Assembly: GCF_033898525.1 (NCBI RefSeq)
Contig: NZ_JAXAFJ010000005.1
Coordinates: 1-64,000, forward strand
Length of the DNA: 64,000 nt
Source: Flaviflagellibacter rhizophilus
GTDB taxonomy: Bacteria; Pseudomonadota; Alphaproteobacteria; Rhizobiales; Methylopilaceae
Direction: 5' to 3'
Shown: one piece after another, positions 1 to 7,770 of the stretch
How the letters are laid out: each line of letters opens with the position of its first letter
Numbering within the stretch: position 1 is the first letter of the stretch
Translations under genes and position numbers: made by a program
Notes under the pieces: model-generated
The model's database searches: none
What the model saw: only the letters and a program-made list of their open reading frames with translations
What the model was told of the DNA's origin: nothing

Positions 1-456
1 ATCGGATGGAAGACGATCAACGCCCGCGCCGAGACGGTCGCCACCATGCCGGCGTTTCGTTCGGCGTTCCAGAGCCGCCGCTGCATCGTGCCAGCCGACG
101 CTTTCTACGAGTGGACTGGCGAGAAAGGCTCCAAGCAGCCGCACGCCATTGCCATGAAGGATCGCGGGCTGTTCGGGTTTGCCGGCCTTTGGGAGAACTG
201 GAAGGATCCCGCCACGGAGCAGTGGCTTCGCACCTTCACCATCATCACGACGCGGGCGAACGAGACCATCGCCGATCTGCACGAGCGCATGCCGGTGATC
301 CTGAAGCCGGACAGCTACGCGCAGTGGCTGGCGCCCGATGCCGACGTGCGAGATCTGCTGCGCCCGTACCCGGCCGACGAGATGGAGCACTGGCTGGTCA
401 GCCCTCGGGTCAACGGGCCCGCACTGGACGATGCGGAGATGCTGAACTCGCTGTAG
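1..456 (+). CDS. SRAP (YedK/HMCES-like) SOS response-associated protein, 5' truncated by window
   Basis: The open frame already runs at base 1, so the N-terminus, including the initiator-adjacent catalytic cysteine of the family, lies outside the window. The visible 151 residues carry the family signatures NARAET, RRCIVPADAFYEW with the catalytic Glu, and LHERMPVIL with the catalytic His. The frame ends ALDDAEMLNSL and stop. SRAP proteins crosslink to abasic sites in single-stranded DNA and shield them. Nothing in the visible part is broken. Degraded copies of exactly this 3' end recur at 5082-5160, 6490-6536 and perhaps 7990-8050. Confidence 0.93.
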   Translation: MGWKTINARAETVATMPAFRSAFQSRRCIVPADAFYEWTGEKGSKQPHAIAMKDRGLFGFAGLWENWKDPATEQWLRTFTIITTRANETIADLHERMPVILKPDSYAQWLAPDADVRDLLRPYPADEMEHWLVSPRVNGPALDDAEMLNSL

Positions 457-496
457 TCTGGCCGATCTGGATGGGCAGGCCCGCGGTCATGTGCCT

Positions 497-1324
497 TCAG
501 AATATTCCCCATTCCGACGGCACCGGGCGAGCGCCAACAACTCGCTTAACTGCGGCCATCGCATTTCGCTCGTCGCCGCGAAAGATCGGCATCACAAGGC
601 CGCGATTTTGGGCCCGCTGAAAGCGGCGACGACCTAAGACGTCAATCTTCTCAAAGTCTTCCAAAAGGGCGACTACATCGAACGAGCTGTTGTCGTTCTG
701 ACCCATGATCTCTGCGTGCAGCAGCTCCGCCTCCTGCAGAGGAACGATGCCATTGGCAAAGTAGACTGCGGTGCTGCGGCCAGAGGAGTGAGGGTGGACA
801 ACTGCATCGGGCTGAAAATCTTGATACCTCTCTCCCAGCCGTCCACGCTCTTCGACTCGCGCTATATCGGCGAAGTGCTCCACTAGAGCTCGCAGAGCGT
901 CTTCTTTGAACGTTGACTTCACAAAGTCTCGGTTCAGCCGCTCGACGTCCCGAATCCGCATGAGGGCCGAAACGAAGCGCAGGGCCATTTCGGGCAATCG
1001 CTCCTGCGATATGGTGCCGGTCCGAATTTCATAGGTGTCCGCGTCATAGTGCGCGCCTGCCGAAGCGAGCACGCTCTCGATCAAAGATCGGCGCTGACCC
1101 TTCTCGATATCGATCCCTGATGCGATGAGATGAGGCAGGTAATCGCCATCATCCTCCAGGTGAAGGCCGTCTTCGTCCTCTACGGCATAGAAGCCGATAC
1201 GATCCCCTGATCCATCTTCGAAGACAGTGCTGATCGCGAGCCCGAACGGGACCGGGTTTACCGTGATCCCTGCGCAGAACGAGGAGCAGAGCGCTTTTCT
1301 GAGGCTTGTGCCGGTGTCGCTCAT
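497..1324 (-). CDS. DUF1828-like hypothetical protein
   Basis: This 275-residue protein is read from the ATG that overlaps the upstream stop codon (ATGA), giving MSDTGTSLRK. An upstream ATG 18 codons earlier is less likely because it would lie deep inside the neighbour. The N-terminal third (acidic, FYAVEDEDGLHLEDDGDYLPHL) resembles the DUF1828 domain, and the rest would match the usual DUF1829-type partner region. No catalytic motif is evident. It is translationally coupled to the 158-residue gene before it, so the two probably act together. The DUF1828 assignment is from pattern memory and the function is unknown. Confidence 0.75.
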   Translation of the reverse strand: MSDTGTSLRKALCSSFCAGITVNPVPFGLAISTVFEDGSGDRIGFYAVEDEDGLHLEDDGDYLPHLIASGIDIEKGQRRSLIESVLASAGAHYDADTYEIRTGTISQERLPEMALRFVSALMRIRDVERLNRDFVKSTFKEDALRALVEHFADIARVEERGRLGERYQDFQPDAVVHPHSSGRSTAVYFANGIVPLQEAELLHAEIMGQNDNSSFDVVALLEDFEKIDVLGRRRFQRAQNRGLVMPIFRGDERNAMAAVKRVVGARPVPSEWGIF

Positions 1325-1797
1325 ATCAAAGGCCCAGTGGGAAACTCGATCCTGAAGAACTTTCGAGCGTGCTCCCAAAAAGTGTGATCCCGGAACGTTA
1401 AAATTCTCCGGTGAGGCTTAGACGCGGCAGGCCAGCGCGGGATGTCTTCGCCTATCGTCGTCGGCCCCTCTTCGACGCCGGCCTTCTCACAGTGAGCATG
1501 TGCATGCAGGCCCGGATGACTGCCGTGGTACTCGAGCCGCGCGATCATTGAGCCCCCACCGGATGGCATTTTTAAGATCAACCAAGCCTTCCAATTGTCC
1601 TTCCGGATGTCCAGAAAGGTCAGGAAGATATACTCCTCTGTGGGAGAATTTGCCACTGCGGAGCGCCACCGGAGGTGCGGGGCAATAGGCCGGCTTTTCT
1701 CGTAGATCACTGAATGGCGAGGAGGTAGAGCGTCGCCGCGCCAACCCGTATCACCGGTTAGGACCTTCATGTCCTCCAGGTATTTGCGGACAATCAC
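1321..1797 (-). CDS. hypothetical protein coupled to DUF1828-like gene
   Basis: This frame encodes 158 residues, soluble and rich in aromatic and basic residues, with a His-rich middle (GLHAHAHCEKAG) that could bind metal. The start may instead be the Met at residue 10 (MKVLTGD). The stop overlaps the next start by four bases, which implies one transcript with the DUF1828-like gene. I do not recognise the family. A two-gene toxin-antitoxin-like unit is conceivable from the arrangement only. Confidence 0.65.
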   Translation of the reverse strand: MIVRKYLEDMKVLTGDTGWRGDALPPRHSVIYEKSRPIAPHLRWRSAVANSPTEEYIFLTFLDIRKDNWKAWLILKMPSGGGSMIARLEYHGSHPGLHAHAHCEKAGVEEGPTTIGEDIPRWPAASKPHRRILTFRDHTFWEHARKFFRIEFPTGPLI

Positions 1798-1897
1798 TCG
1801 GCGCTCATTTCACGACCCCGAAACAGCGCACCACGCGCCCGACGATTCGGTGCCGTCGACGCTACAATGAAACGCCCCTCGCGCTCCTTCCAATCCG

Positions 1898-2191
1898 TCA
1901 ATCTGCCGCACGTTCGCCTGCCGGCACATCCGCCGCAGCTCGTGGAGAGCCAGCAATGTCTTGGAACCGCGCCCCGCACCGCGCCTCATACTTCCTCGGC
2001 GGCCGCTGCCACGGCTTTCGTTCGTAGGGGCAGTCTTTCGCGATCTCGTGCAGCACATCGACGAGGCGCGCGTCGGCGCCGAACCGGACAGCCAGCCGCA
2101 CGAGCCTGTACACGCCCCGGCGCGGGCACAGCACGCAGGTGATCCGCACCTTCACCCACGGGAAATCGGAGAGTCGACTCGGCGTCCACAT
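1898..2191 (-). CDS. small zinc-ribbon-like hypothetical protein
   Basis: The protein has 97 residues with two cysteine-containing knuckles, CVLCPRRG near residue 19 and RCGARFQD near residue 72, separated by a helical region. This suggests a treble-clef or zinc-ribbon fold of a type common in Hyphomicrobiales. The start at ATG gives MWTPSRLSDF. A decayed copy of its C-terminal part (KCGVRFQDIE) lies at 6801-6880 on the same strand, which supports this frame over overlapping ones. No function is known. Confidence 0.65.
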   Translation of the reverse strand: MWTPSRLSDFPWVKVRITCVLCPRRGVYRLVRLAVRFGADARLVDVLHEIAKDCPYERKPWQRPPRKYEARCGARFQDIAGSPRAAADVPAGERAAD

Positions 2192-2228
2192 TGTGAGAAC
2201 AAAAAGCGAACACGCAGAGGAGTCAACG

Positions 2229-2495
2229 ATGGCCCGCGAGACCCTGTTTTTTGCTCAGTCCTTCCGCGTCGACGGGCGGAAGTTAGTTGGCGGCACGCCC
2301 GAGAAGCACCGGTCGGCAGAGAAAGCCAAGGAGGCGGCCGAGCGCATGTCGGCGACGAAGATCGGTGCAGTAGCTTTTCAGGTGACCGGCGATCATGACA
2401 GTGAGTTTGATCCGCCTGTGGTGCTGTTCAAAGCTGGCCGGTTGCCGAACGACCTTGAAGAGGCCGAGGTGTTGGGCGAACCGCAGTTCGATTAA
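2229..2495 (+). CDS. small hypothetical protein
   Basis: The start is the ATG preceded by AGAGGAGT, a good ribosome-binding site. It gives 88 residues starting MARETLFFAQ and ending GEPQFD. An upstream in-frame ATG at 2139 lacks such a site. The sequence is soluble, with a central helix (EKAKEAAERMSA) and a PPVVLFKAGRLP segment. A fragment related to that segment (PPVALFKAGR) occurs at about 4985-5060, so this gene was once duplicated here. The family is unknown. Confidence 0.7.
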   Translation: MARETLFFAQSFRVDGRKLVGGTPEKHRSAEKAKEAAERMSATKIGAVAFQVTGDHDSEFDPPVVLFKAGRLPNDLEEAEVLGEPQFD

Positions 2496-2597
2496 GCGGC
2501 GAGCTCGCCCATGTGGACAGCCCTATTCGGCGGGGGCCCGGCCCGCTATGGTAAAAGCGCTCGCCGGCCGGTGATGCTGTCACCGGTTTGTTGCTCA

Positions 2598-2858
2598 ATG
2601 CCGCTCTTTCACTTTCAAGTTCGTACGGACAGCCACGTCTTCGTTACCGAGCCGATGGAACTTGCAGACACGACGCTCGCCCGCATCGAGGCGGCAAAGC
2701 GTTCAGGCGACCTGTTACGCGAGCACGCTGAGCAAATCTGGACTGACGAAAATTGGCAGGTCGACATCACGGACGCGGCCGGCCTCATTCTCTTCGTGCT
2801 TCACATTTCAGCTCATCGGACCAGCGCCACAAGCGCCCATGGCGTAGCGGAAGCTTAG
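2598..2858 (+). CDS. DUF6894-like small protein
   Basis: The start gives MPLFHFQVRT, matching the family opening (Met-Pro-x-Phe/Tyr-x-Phe) seen in the two other members in this window at 6179 and 8310. The protein has 86 residues: an N-terminal beta strand, a helix with alternating charged residues, and a final WQVDITDAAGLILFVLHI strand. DUF6894 proteins are common in rhizobia and have no established role. The repeat element begins 13 bases after the stop codon. Confidence 0.7.
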   Translation: MPLFHFQVRTDSHVFVTEPMELADTTLARIEAAKRSGDLLREHAEQIWTDENWQVDITDAAGLILFVLHISAHRTSATSAHGVAEA

Positions 2859-2871
2859 GAGCGATGATCTT

Positions 2872-3026
2872 GGAACCAGATGCAGGTTTTCTGGTTCTTG
2901 CTTCGACGGTGCCGGATAGGGCCTGCCACTACTAAGGCGGTGCGCTCACCCCGGATGCACTAGAAGAAATTGCCGCCCTAACCGTGAGCACTTACAGGGC
3001 GGCGGCATACTTCCGGCACCTCCTCG
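2872..3026. repeat. structured repeat element, copy 1
   Basis: This 155-bp sequence is repeated almost exactly at 7199-7352. It has three inverted repeats. GAACCAG at 2873-2879 pairs with CTGGTTC at 2891-2897. GGTGCCGGA at 2908-2916 pairs with TCCGGCACC at 3012-3020. Nested inside is GCCGCCCT at 2972-2979 with AGGGCGGC at 2996-3003. Most differences between copies fall in loops. It has no open frame of its own and no transposase. It could be a structured RNA, a non-autonomous mobile element or a regulatory hairpin array. Confidence 0.8.
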
Positions 3027-3392
3027 CCCCCCATCAGTTAAGCGCCCGTCCAGCCGACTCCGAGCCCTTCTAGCGCAGCGGTCAGTTGGTAGTGCGGGCC
3101 GCAGCCAGACGCCTGGTGTGTACGATGCTGATGATGTGTAAGACGGCACTACCTCGACGCGCTCCGATTTGATCGCTGCATGGAGCTGCACCGCGTAGGC
3201 GTATGGGTCGGGAGATGGCAGGAACGCCGCGCACGATGTCCAATGCCGCTCGGTGCTCCCGGGATGCTTGGCAAGGTGCTCCTCGAGTTCTACGGCTTTG
3301 CCGCGAAACTCGGCGAAACTGCGGTGGACGATCTCGACCTTCATGGCGGTCATGAGCCATGATACCGGCAGGGTGTGATAGCCTTGGACCAT
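2946..3392 (-). CDS. doubtful hypothetical ORF running into the repeat element
   Basis: Only the first half (MTAMKVEIVHRSFAEF through HAAIKSERVEVV) has composition typical of a real protein. The second half is Arg/Pro/Ser-rich and reads through the inverted-repeat element. It may be a gene whose 3' end was replaced when the repeat element inserted, or an accidental frame. Otherwise the 2859-3390 stretch holds only the repeat element. Confidence 0.2.
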   Translation of the reverse strand: MVQGYHTLPVSWLMTAMKVEIVHRSFAEFRGKAVELEEHLAKHPGSTERHWTSCAAFLPSPDPYAYAVQLHAAIKSERVEVVPSYTSSASYTPGVWLRPALPTDRCARRARSRLDGRLTDGGRGGAGSMPPPCKCSRLGRQFLLVHPG

Positions 3393-3522
3393 GGGCACGA
3401 TACCTTCTGATACCACCCCTCTGGCCCGAGCTCTGCTCGCTGTTCGCAGGGCTCTCACCTCAGCCGCCGGCCGGATCGCATCGAGCGCTGATCATGGGCA
3501 GCAAGTCGTGACCAATGAGAAG

Positions 3523-3918
3523 ATGCGACCCATCAGGGTCATGCTATTCACAGCCGGCCGCCAGAACGTTCAGATTGAAGACCTACGTCAAGCGATCCGG
3601 CCACAGTGCGTCAGCCATGTCGTTCTTCTCGATTTTGAAGGCGTGCTGAAAGCCGGCGATTATCATGAACTGCAAGCCCGGATAGAGGCTGGGCTCGAGG
3701 TCCTTGACGGCAGTCAGTTCGACGCCTTCTTGAAAGATCTCACGCCCTACGTGGCCAACCTTTCGGCCGAGTTTTATCGCCATGAGGATCTGGTCCTCTC
3801 GTTCTCATACTTCGACAACACCTACCTGACGTTGGCCGGTGAGGAGGACCTAGTGCGGCCGATTCTAGACCTAGTCGAGCGGCTTGTGCGAAATTCTCCA
3901 ACAATGATTGATAGTTGA
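3523..3918 (+). CDS. hypothetical protein
   Basis: The frame gives 131 residues from MRPIRVMLFTAGRQ. An upstream in-frame ATG at 3391 would add 44 residues of low-complexity Ala/Arg sequence, so the shorter form is preferred, although its GAGAAG sits directly against the ATG. The protein is acidic and probably soluble, with a helix-rich centre and alternating hydrophobic strands (SHVVLLDFEG, LVLSFSYFDN). The family is unrecognised. The next gene follows on the same strand after about 56 bases. Confidence 0.55.
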   Translation: MRPIRVMLFTAGRQNVQIEDLRQAIRPQCVSHVVLLDFEGVLKAGDYHELQARIEAGLEVLDGSQFDAFLKDLTPYVANLSAEFYRHEDLVLSFSYFDNTYLTLAGEEDLVRPILDLVERLVRNSPTMIDS

Positions 3919-3974
3919 TGTGCGGCCGTCTCGTTTAAAAGTCGCCGCCCGACGGCGTAGAGTGGTGGTGATCG

Positions 3975-4370
3975 GTGACGTCATGGCTGGCTGACATCGT
4001 TGTCGTGAACGAGAGCAGTGAAGAGCAGACACCCGGCGACGTGTCGGTGTTCCGAAGCATCGGCGGAGCCATGCAATGGCTTGAACCCTGGTGGTTCGCT
4101 GAAGGCCACGGCACTATCCTTACAGCCTCAGGCGAGCGTCTGAGCATGAGAGAGAGCCCACGCGGCTATGTCGAACTGGACCGCTGCGAGCCAGACGCCG
4201 AAGGCGAGCGACTCGTGCGCGAATGGCTCCACCACAAGGCCAAAGCCATTCTCCAGGTCCGGAGAGAGCGTGCGGTGAAGGGCAGAGCGATCTTGGCTTC
4301 CCATGAGAAGTCGGGACTGCTTCCGTCGACGGTAGAAGGCCTGATTGCCTATGTCGGCTTTGATGACTGA
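3975..4370 (+). CDS. hypothetical protein, GTG start
   Basis: The 131-residue frame begins with GTG (MTSWLADIVVVNES) and stays open to TGA. There is no signal peptide or membrane segment. The N-terminal half (VSVFRSIGGAMQWLEPWWF, then a TASGERLSM strand pair) looks like a small alpha/beta domain, and the end is helical and basic. Together with the next two small genes it forms a loosely spaced same-strand row, as expected for accessory or immunity-type genes. No family is recognised. Confidence 0.6.
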   Translation: MTSWLADIVVVNESSEEQTPGDVSVFRSIGGAMQWLEPWWFAEGHGTILTASGERLSMRESPRGYVELDRCEPDAEGERLVREWLHHKAKAILQVRRERAVKGRAILASHEKSGLLPSTVEGLIAYVGFDD

Positions 4371-4382
4371 GATAATCGGGGC

Positions 4383-4583
4383 ATGACCAACTCAAATTGG
4401 ACAGCGGGTGCGGAGGCGCTCTTTGCAAGTTTCGCGGAGAGGCACGCGCTCCGTTTCGAAAAATCGGCGGACGCGAACATGGAAGTCCTGTGGAACTTTC
4501 CGGCGCCGCCCCGCCTCTCGATACCTATAGAACTGGGCTTGCAGGACAACGACGTGCTCAACTTCGGGGTCGAGGACTTCTGA
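4383..4583 (+). CDS. small hypothetical protein
   Basis: The frame encodes 66 residues starting MTNSNWTAGA. It lies 13 bases after the previous stop and 28 bases before the next gene. The product is soluble and acidic toward its end (NVLNFGVEDF-like). It may be a truncated relative of a larger protein because it ends abruptly after two predicted strands. No homologue is recognised. Confidence 0.45.
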   Translation: MTNSNWTAGAEALFASFAERHALRFEKSADANMEVLWNFPAPPRLSIPIELGLQDNDVLNFGVEDF

Positions 4584-4610
4584 ACCAGTGATATCAAAGA
4601 GGCTAAAGCA

Positions 4611-4958
4611 ATGAAAGCCAGAATATATGTTGCTCTCATCTGCAGTGGGGATGATGTGTCTCTCATTCCTGACGACGTCGCGCGGTTCCTCTCTGGCAAG
4701 AGAATACAAACCCTTGATAAAAGAATTGCTCTGCGATCGCCCCACGACGAAATCGAGTTCGACGACCTCGGCGAATGCCTGCACAACTATTGCTTAGATA
4801 AATACATTCCAGACTTCTCTTCTTTGACATTCACGGTCGAGGCATATGTTCAGGTCGTGCCGGAAATAGACGATGATGTGCTGCGTGTGTATCTAAAGTC
4901 TGAATTTCTAGAAGCTCTGGCGAACAAAGCGCTGGGATTGGAAATCCATACCCAATGA
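4611..4958 (+). CDS. hypothetical protein, AT-richer than surroundings
   Basis: The frame encodes 115 acidic residues (MKARIYVALICSG) with alternating strands and helices and several Asp-Asp pairs. Base composition here is visibly less GC-rich than in neighbouring genes and includes rare-looking codons such as AGA and ATA, which suggests recent transfer. Size and acidity resemble small immunity or antitoxin proteins, but no family signature is seen. Confidence 0.6.
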   Translation: MKARIYVALICSGDDVSLIPDDVARFLSGKRIQTLDKRIALRSPHDEIEFDDLGECLHNYCLDKYIPDFSSLTFTVEAYVQVVPEIDDDVLRVYLKSEFLEALANKALGLEIHTQ

Positions 4959-4964
4959 TCAGAG

Positions 4965-5160
4965 CTAAGGACGTCGCAGCCACCCGGCCACTGCGTCGGC
5001 TTCAACGCGATTGGCGACTACAACCCGCCCGTCGCGCTGTTCAAGGCCGGGCGGTCGCGGCCTGCTGCGCCCCTCCCGCCCGGCGAGATGGAGCGCTGGA
5101 TGGTGCCCGCGCGTGAACGGAGCGGCGCTGGACGATGTCGAGATGCTGAACTCGCTTTAG
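4965..5160 (+). pseudogene. composite remnant: fragment of the 2229-type gene plus SRAP 3' end
   Basis: About 4985-5060 translates to HCVGFNAIGDYNPPVALFKAGR, related to the PPVVLFKAGR segment of the gene at 2229. It is followed at 5082-5160 by a frameshifted copy of the SRAP gene end (GEMERWMV, then RVNGAALDDVEMLNSL and stop after a reading-frame change near 5110). Neither piece has a start or complete domain. The rest of the 4959-5336 gap shows nothing else. Confidence 0.75.
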
Positions 5161-5336
5161 GCTTGAAGCGGGCGCGAATGTCCAGAGACAGATAGCGGCC
5201 CCAGCACCGTCCTCCTTGATTTATGTTATCGCGTCAGCCTCCATCAGCCCTCTATACTCCGTTATCGCCGCACTTACTCTAAGCGTATGCGGCGACTGAG
5301 TGACAGGTGCGCTCCCGCTATGGCTGGGATGCTGTC

Positions 5337-6092
5337 ATGATAGCCAATGCCCACGCAGGTCCATTGCTCCGCAAACTGGAGACAATCGTCACGCTGACGC
5401 AAGGCGAGCGCGACGCCATTGCGGGCTTGCCCTTCATGGCGAGGGAAATTAAGGCCGGACAGGACCTAGTCCGGGAGCATGATCGGCCGTCTCAATGCTG
5501 TCTGATCCTCGAAGGCCATACCTTCCGCTACAAACTGCTGGCTGACGGGAAGCGACAAATCCTGTCCTTCCACATCGCGGGAGACATTCCCGACCTTCAG
5601 TCCCTCCATCTTCGGATCATGGATCATGGCCTGGCCACTCTCGGTGCGGCGAGGGTGGCGTTCATTCCTCACGAGATCCTGCGCCCCTTCCTCCATGCCC
5701 ATCCGCGGATCTCTGATGCGTTCTGGCGCGACACGCTCATCGATGCCGCGATCTTCCGTGAGTGGGTTGTGAATGTCGGGCGTCGTTCGGCTTACAGCCG
5801 GCTCGCCCATCTCCTCTGCGAAAACTTCGTGCGCATGAGGGCTGTCGGCCTCGCTGGCCCCGGCTCGTTCGAGTGGCCGGTCACGCAGGAGCAACTTGCT
5901 GACGCGACAGGTCTATCCGCTGTTCACGTTAACAGGACCCTGACGGAGCTGCGGGACCACGGACTGATCGACCTGGCGCGGCACAAGATGGTCGTGAAGG
6001 ACTGGCAAGGCCTGCAGGACGCCGCAGGGTTCGAACACACGTACCTTCATCTGCAGACCCCGCCCGAAGAGAATGGCACCATGGCCTCATGA
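5337..6092 (+). CDS. Crp/Fnr family transcriptional regulator
   Basis: The start gives MIANAHAGPLLRKLE, matching the beginning of the second Crp/Fnr protein at 8485. An ATG ten codons upstream is possible. Residues about 20-140 form the cyclic-nucleotide-binding-like beta barrel (DLVREHDRPSQCCLILEG, then GDIPDLQSLH). The C-terminal winged helix contains VTQEQLADATGLSAVHVNRTLTELR, where recognition-helix residues are expected. No FNR-type cysteine cluster is seen, so the signal is not obvious. A DUF6894 gene follows 86 bases downstream on the same strand. Confidence 0.92.
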   Translation: MIANAHAGPLLRKLETIVTLTQGERDAIAGLPFMAREIKAGQDLVREHDRPSQCCLILEGHTFRYKLLADGKRQILSFHIAGDIPDLQSLHLRIMDHGLATLGAARVAFIPHEILRPFLHAHPRISDAFWRDTLIDAAIFREWVVNVGRRSAYSRLAHLLCENFVRMRAVGLAGPGSFEWPVTQEQLADATGLSAVHVNRTLTELRDHGLIDLARHKMVVKDWQGLQDAAGFEHTYLHLQTPPEENGTMAS

Positions 6093-6178
6093 AGCTTTGG
6101 AGCCACAGCAATCCTATTGTCTGGTTCCGCACCCGCATGCTCGGTCGACACTAGCGCGCCGCCGTGTACGGTGACCTT

Positions 6179-6442
6179 ATGGCGAGATTTTTTTTCGATG
6201 TGCGCGAAGGTCACAAGTTCTTCTCTGACGGGGAAGGACAAGAGTTCCGCGATATAGCTGCGGCGGAGCATGAGGCCGCGTGCGCTGCGGCAGAGATCGG
6301 CCGAGAACGGCTTCCGAAGGGCGACCTCCGCACCATCATTGTCGAGGTTCGGGACGAGCAGGGGCAGCGGGTCGCGACTGCGACAGTTTCTCTGACCATG
6401 GAGCGGGTTGACCCCCCGCCCGAGCATTCATCGCCTTCCTGA
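6179..6442 (+). CDS. DUF6894-like small protein
   Basis: The start ATG gives MARFFFDVREGHKFF, the usual opening of this family. An ATG five codons upstream is less likely. It has 87 residues: an N-terminal strand, a central helix rich in Ala and Glu, and a VEVRDEQGQRVATATVSLTM hairpin. It lies downstream of the Crp/Fnr gene on the same strand and may be transcribed with it. The function is unknown. Confidence 0.8.
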   Translation: MARFFFDVREGHKFFSDGEGQEFRDIAAAEHEAACAAAEIGRERLPKGDLRTIIVEVRDEQGQRVATATVSLTMERVDPPPEHSSPS

Positions 6443-6489
6443 GGTCTTCAGACGTCGCATGCAGCAGAGATCATGCTGCTTTGCGTCGC

Positions 6490-6536
6490 GGCGGTACGTC
6501 CGCGCTGGACAATGCCGAGATGCTCAATCCGCTTCA
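6490..6536 (+). pseudogene. short SRAP 3'-end remnant
   Basis: The bases translate to TSALDNAEMLNPL, matching the last residues of the SRAP protein at the left edge (ALDDAEMLNSL). The stop codon position has changed to CAA and there is no upstream SRAP sequence. It is the third copy of this gene end in the first 7 kb. Confidence 0.6.
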
Positions 6537-6612
6537 ACCGTTGTTCTCAAGACCCTGCCCGTGTTCTCTACGGGATTGGGACGTTGGTGACGGATAACGG
6601 GAGGTCGCTCAA

Positions 6613-6804
6613 ATGAGCTTAGTGCTAGGTGCCGTCTGTTTTTTGGCCGGCCTTCTCATGATCTTTATTGCTCGACCAGGCTCTACCGGAGAGAACCCGG
6701 CGTTCGTCCGCAACGGTTTCGCTGAGGTCTTTTACCCTGTGACCTGCCTCGGACTGCTGGTCGTTGGAGCCGCTTTCGTCGGGAAGGGGCTAGGCTTGAT
6801 TTAG
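6613..6804 (+). CDS. small two-pass membrane protein
   Basis: This 63-residue protein has two hydrophobic segments, LVLGAVCFLAGLLMIFI near the N-terminus and CLGLLVVGAAFVGKGLGLI at the C-terminus, joined by a polar loop of about 25 residues. GGAGG lies a few bases before the ATG. No family is recognised. Confidence 0.6.
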   Translation: MSLVLGAVCFLAGLLMIFIARPGSTGENPAFVRNGFAEVFYPVTCLGLLVVGAAFVGKGLGLI

Positions 6805-6880
6805 GACGACATGTCCTCCGCAGACCGCGCTGTGGCTTCGATATCCTGGAACCGCACGCCGCATTTAGGATGCGTACTTC
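6801..6880 (-). pseudogene. remnant of the 1898-2191-type zinc-ribbon gene
   Basis: The minus strand reads HPKCGVRFQDIEATARSAEDMSS, which parallels the RCGARFQDIAGSPRAAADVP end of the intact gene at 1898. The first zinc knuckle and the rest of the protein are missing. The 63-residue open frame that contains it has an unrelated N-terminal half and is probably not functional. Confidence 0.55.
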
Positions 6881-6910
6881 CCGCTGGCCGCTGCCTAAGG
6901 CTCACGTCCG

Positions 6911-7114
6911 CTACTGCTGCGGCTTTTCTCGCAATGGAAGTGGCGGCCCCTCGGTAGGCGTAGCAGCATACTTGCTGGCCATAGTCTCCCACTCCGCGGC
7001 CATCTTGAGCCAGGATGCTTGATCGCTAGGATGTGCGGCCTTCTCTGCGTTTGCACGGCACTCCTTCGCTCTCAATCGAAATTCATCGCCGGCATTTCGT
7101 CTCTCGTTCGCCAT
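6911..7114 (-). CDS. small helical hypothetical protein
   Basis: The 67-residue product starts MANERRNAGDEFRLRAKECR and is almost wholly alpha-helical, with a WLKMAAEWETMASKY segment. This is the pattern of a small protein widespread in rhizobia (conserved Cys-Arg-x-x-Ala and Trp-x-x-Met/Leu-Ala). The tail is Pro-rich and probably disordered. Copy 2 of the structured repeat lies 85 bases upstream of the start. Function unknown. Confidence 0.65.
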   Translation of the reverse strand: MANERRNAGDEFRLRAKECRANAEKAAHPSDQASWLKMAAEWETMASKYAATPTEGPPLPLREKPQQ

Positions 7115-7198
7115 ACGGACCGGTCCCTAAATTGCCGGAGTGTTCGGCTTCGGAAGAACATGATTTTACCGCTTCATGTGCGATCAGAAAAGGCGGAC

Positions 7199-7352
7199 GG
7201 AACCAGTTGCAGGTTTTCTGGTTGTTGCCTCGACGGTGCCGGATAGGGCCTGCCACTACTAAGGCGGTGCGCTCACCCCGGATGCACTAGAAGAAATTGC
7301 CGCCCTAACCGTGAGCAGTACAGGGCGGCGGCATACTTCCGGCACCTTCTCG
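7199..7352. repeat. structured repeat element, copy 2
   Basis: This is the second copy of the element at 2872-3026, in the same orientation. The nested stems are preserved: AACCAG at 7201-7206 with CTGGTT at 7218-7223, GGTGCCGGA at 7235-7243 with TCCGGCACC at 7338-7346, and GCCGCCCT at 7299-7306 with AGGGCGGC at 7322-7329. The few differences lie mainly in loops and linkers, as expected if the folded shape matters. No flanking target-site duplication was recognised. Confidence 0.8.
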
Positions 7353-7770
7353 TTCCTCAGACATGATTCAGCAACACCTTCTCGGCAGGATCACCTAGCA
7401 GGGCGGCGTCTGCCTCATTGGCGTTGTGCTGGCTGCGGTCAGATCAACGTAGCGAGCACCCGAGCGAAAGCTCGCGCCCTGCACTGCTGTCAGCAACTGT
7501 CGGTAGCATTGTCTTAAACTTGATCGATCGAAGTTGCGCATAAGCGTGAGCTACTGCTGGCTGACTAAGCCTTGTGCCCCTAAGCTGATTTCGCTAAGCG
7601 CCGCGCGCCAGTTCCACCGGGGGGCGGATCATGTCTCAAGATGCTGCGAGAGAAGAGCGCGTCGCTCGCTTCGTCATGACACTGTCAATTCTAGGACTCT
7701 TCGTATTCTGCTAGCTTACCGCACGCGTGCTACATCTGGCCTAAGTTTGGCTGTGACAGGAGCCTATGGT
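7353..7770. other. intergenic stretch with no recognisable gene
   Basis: The only long open frame on the plus strand here is Arg/Cys/Ser-rich and overlaps the more plausible minus-strand gene at 7771, so I do not call it. No tRNA, hairpin terminator or repeat stood out. Confidence 0.5.
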
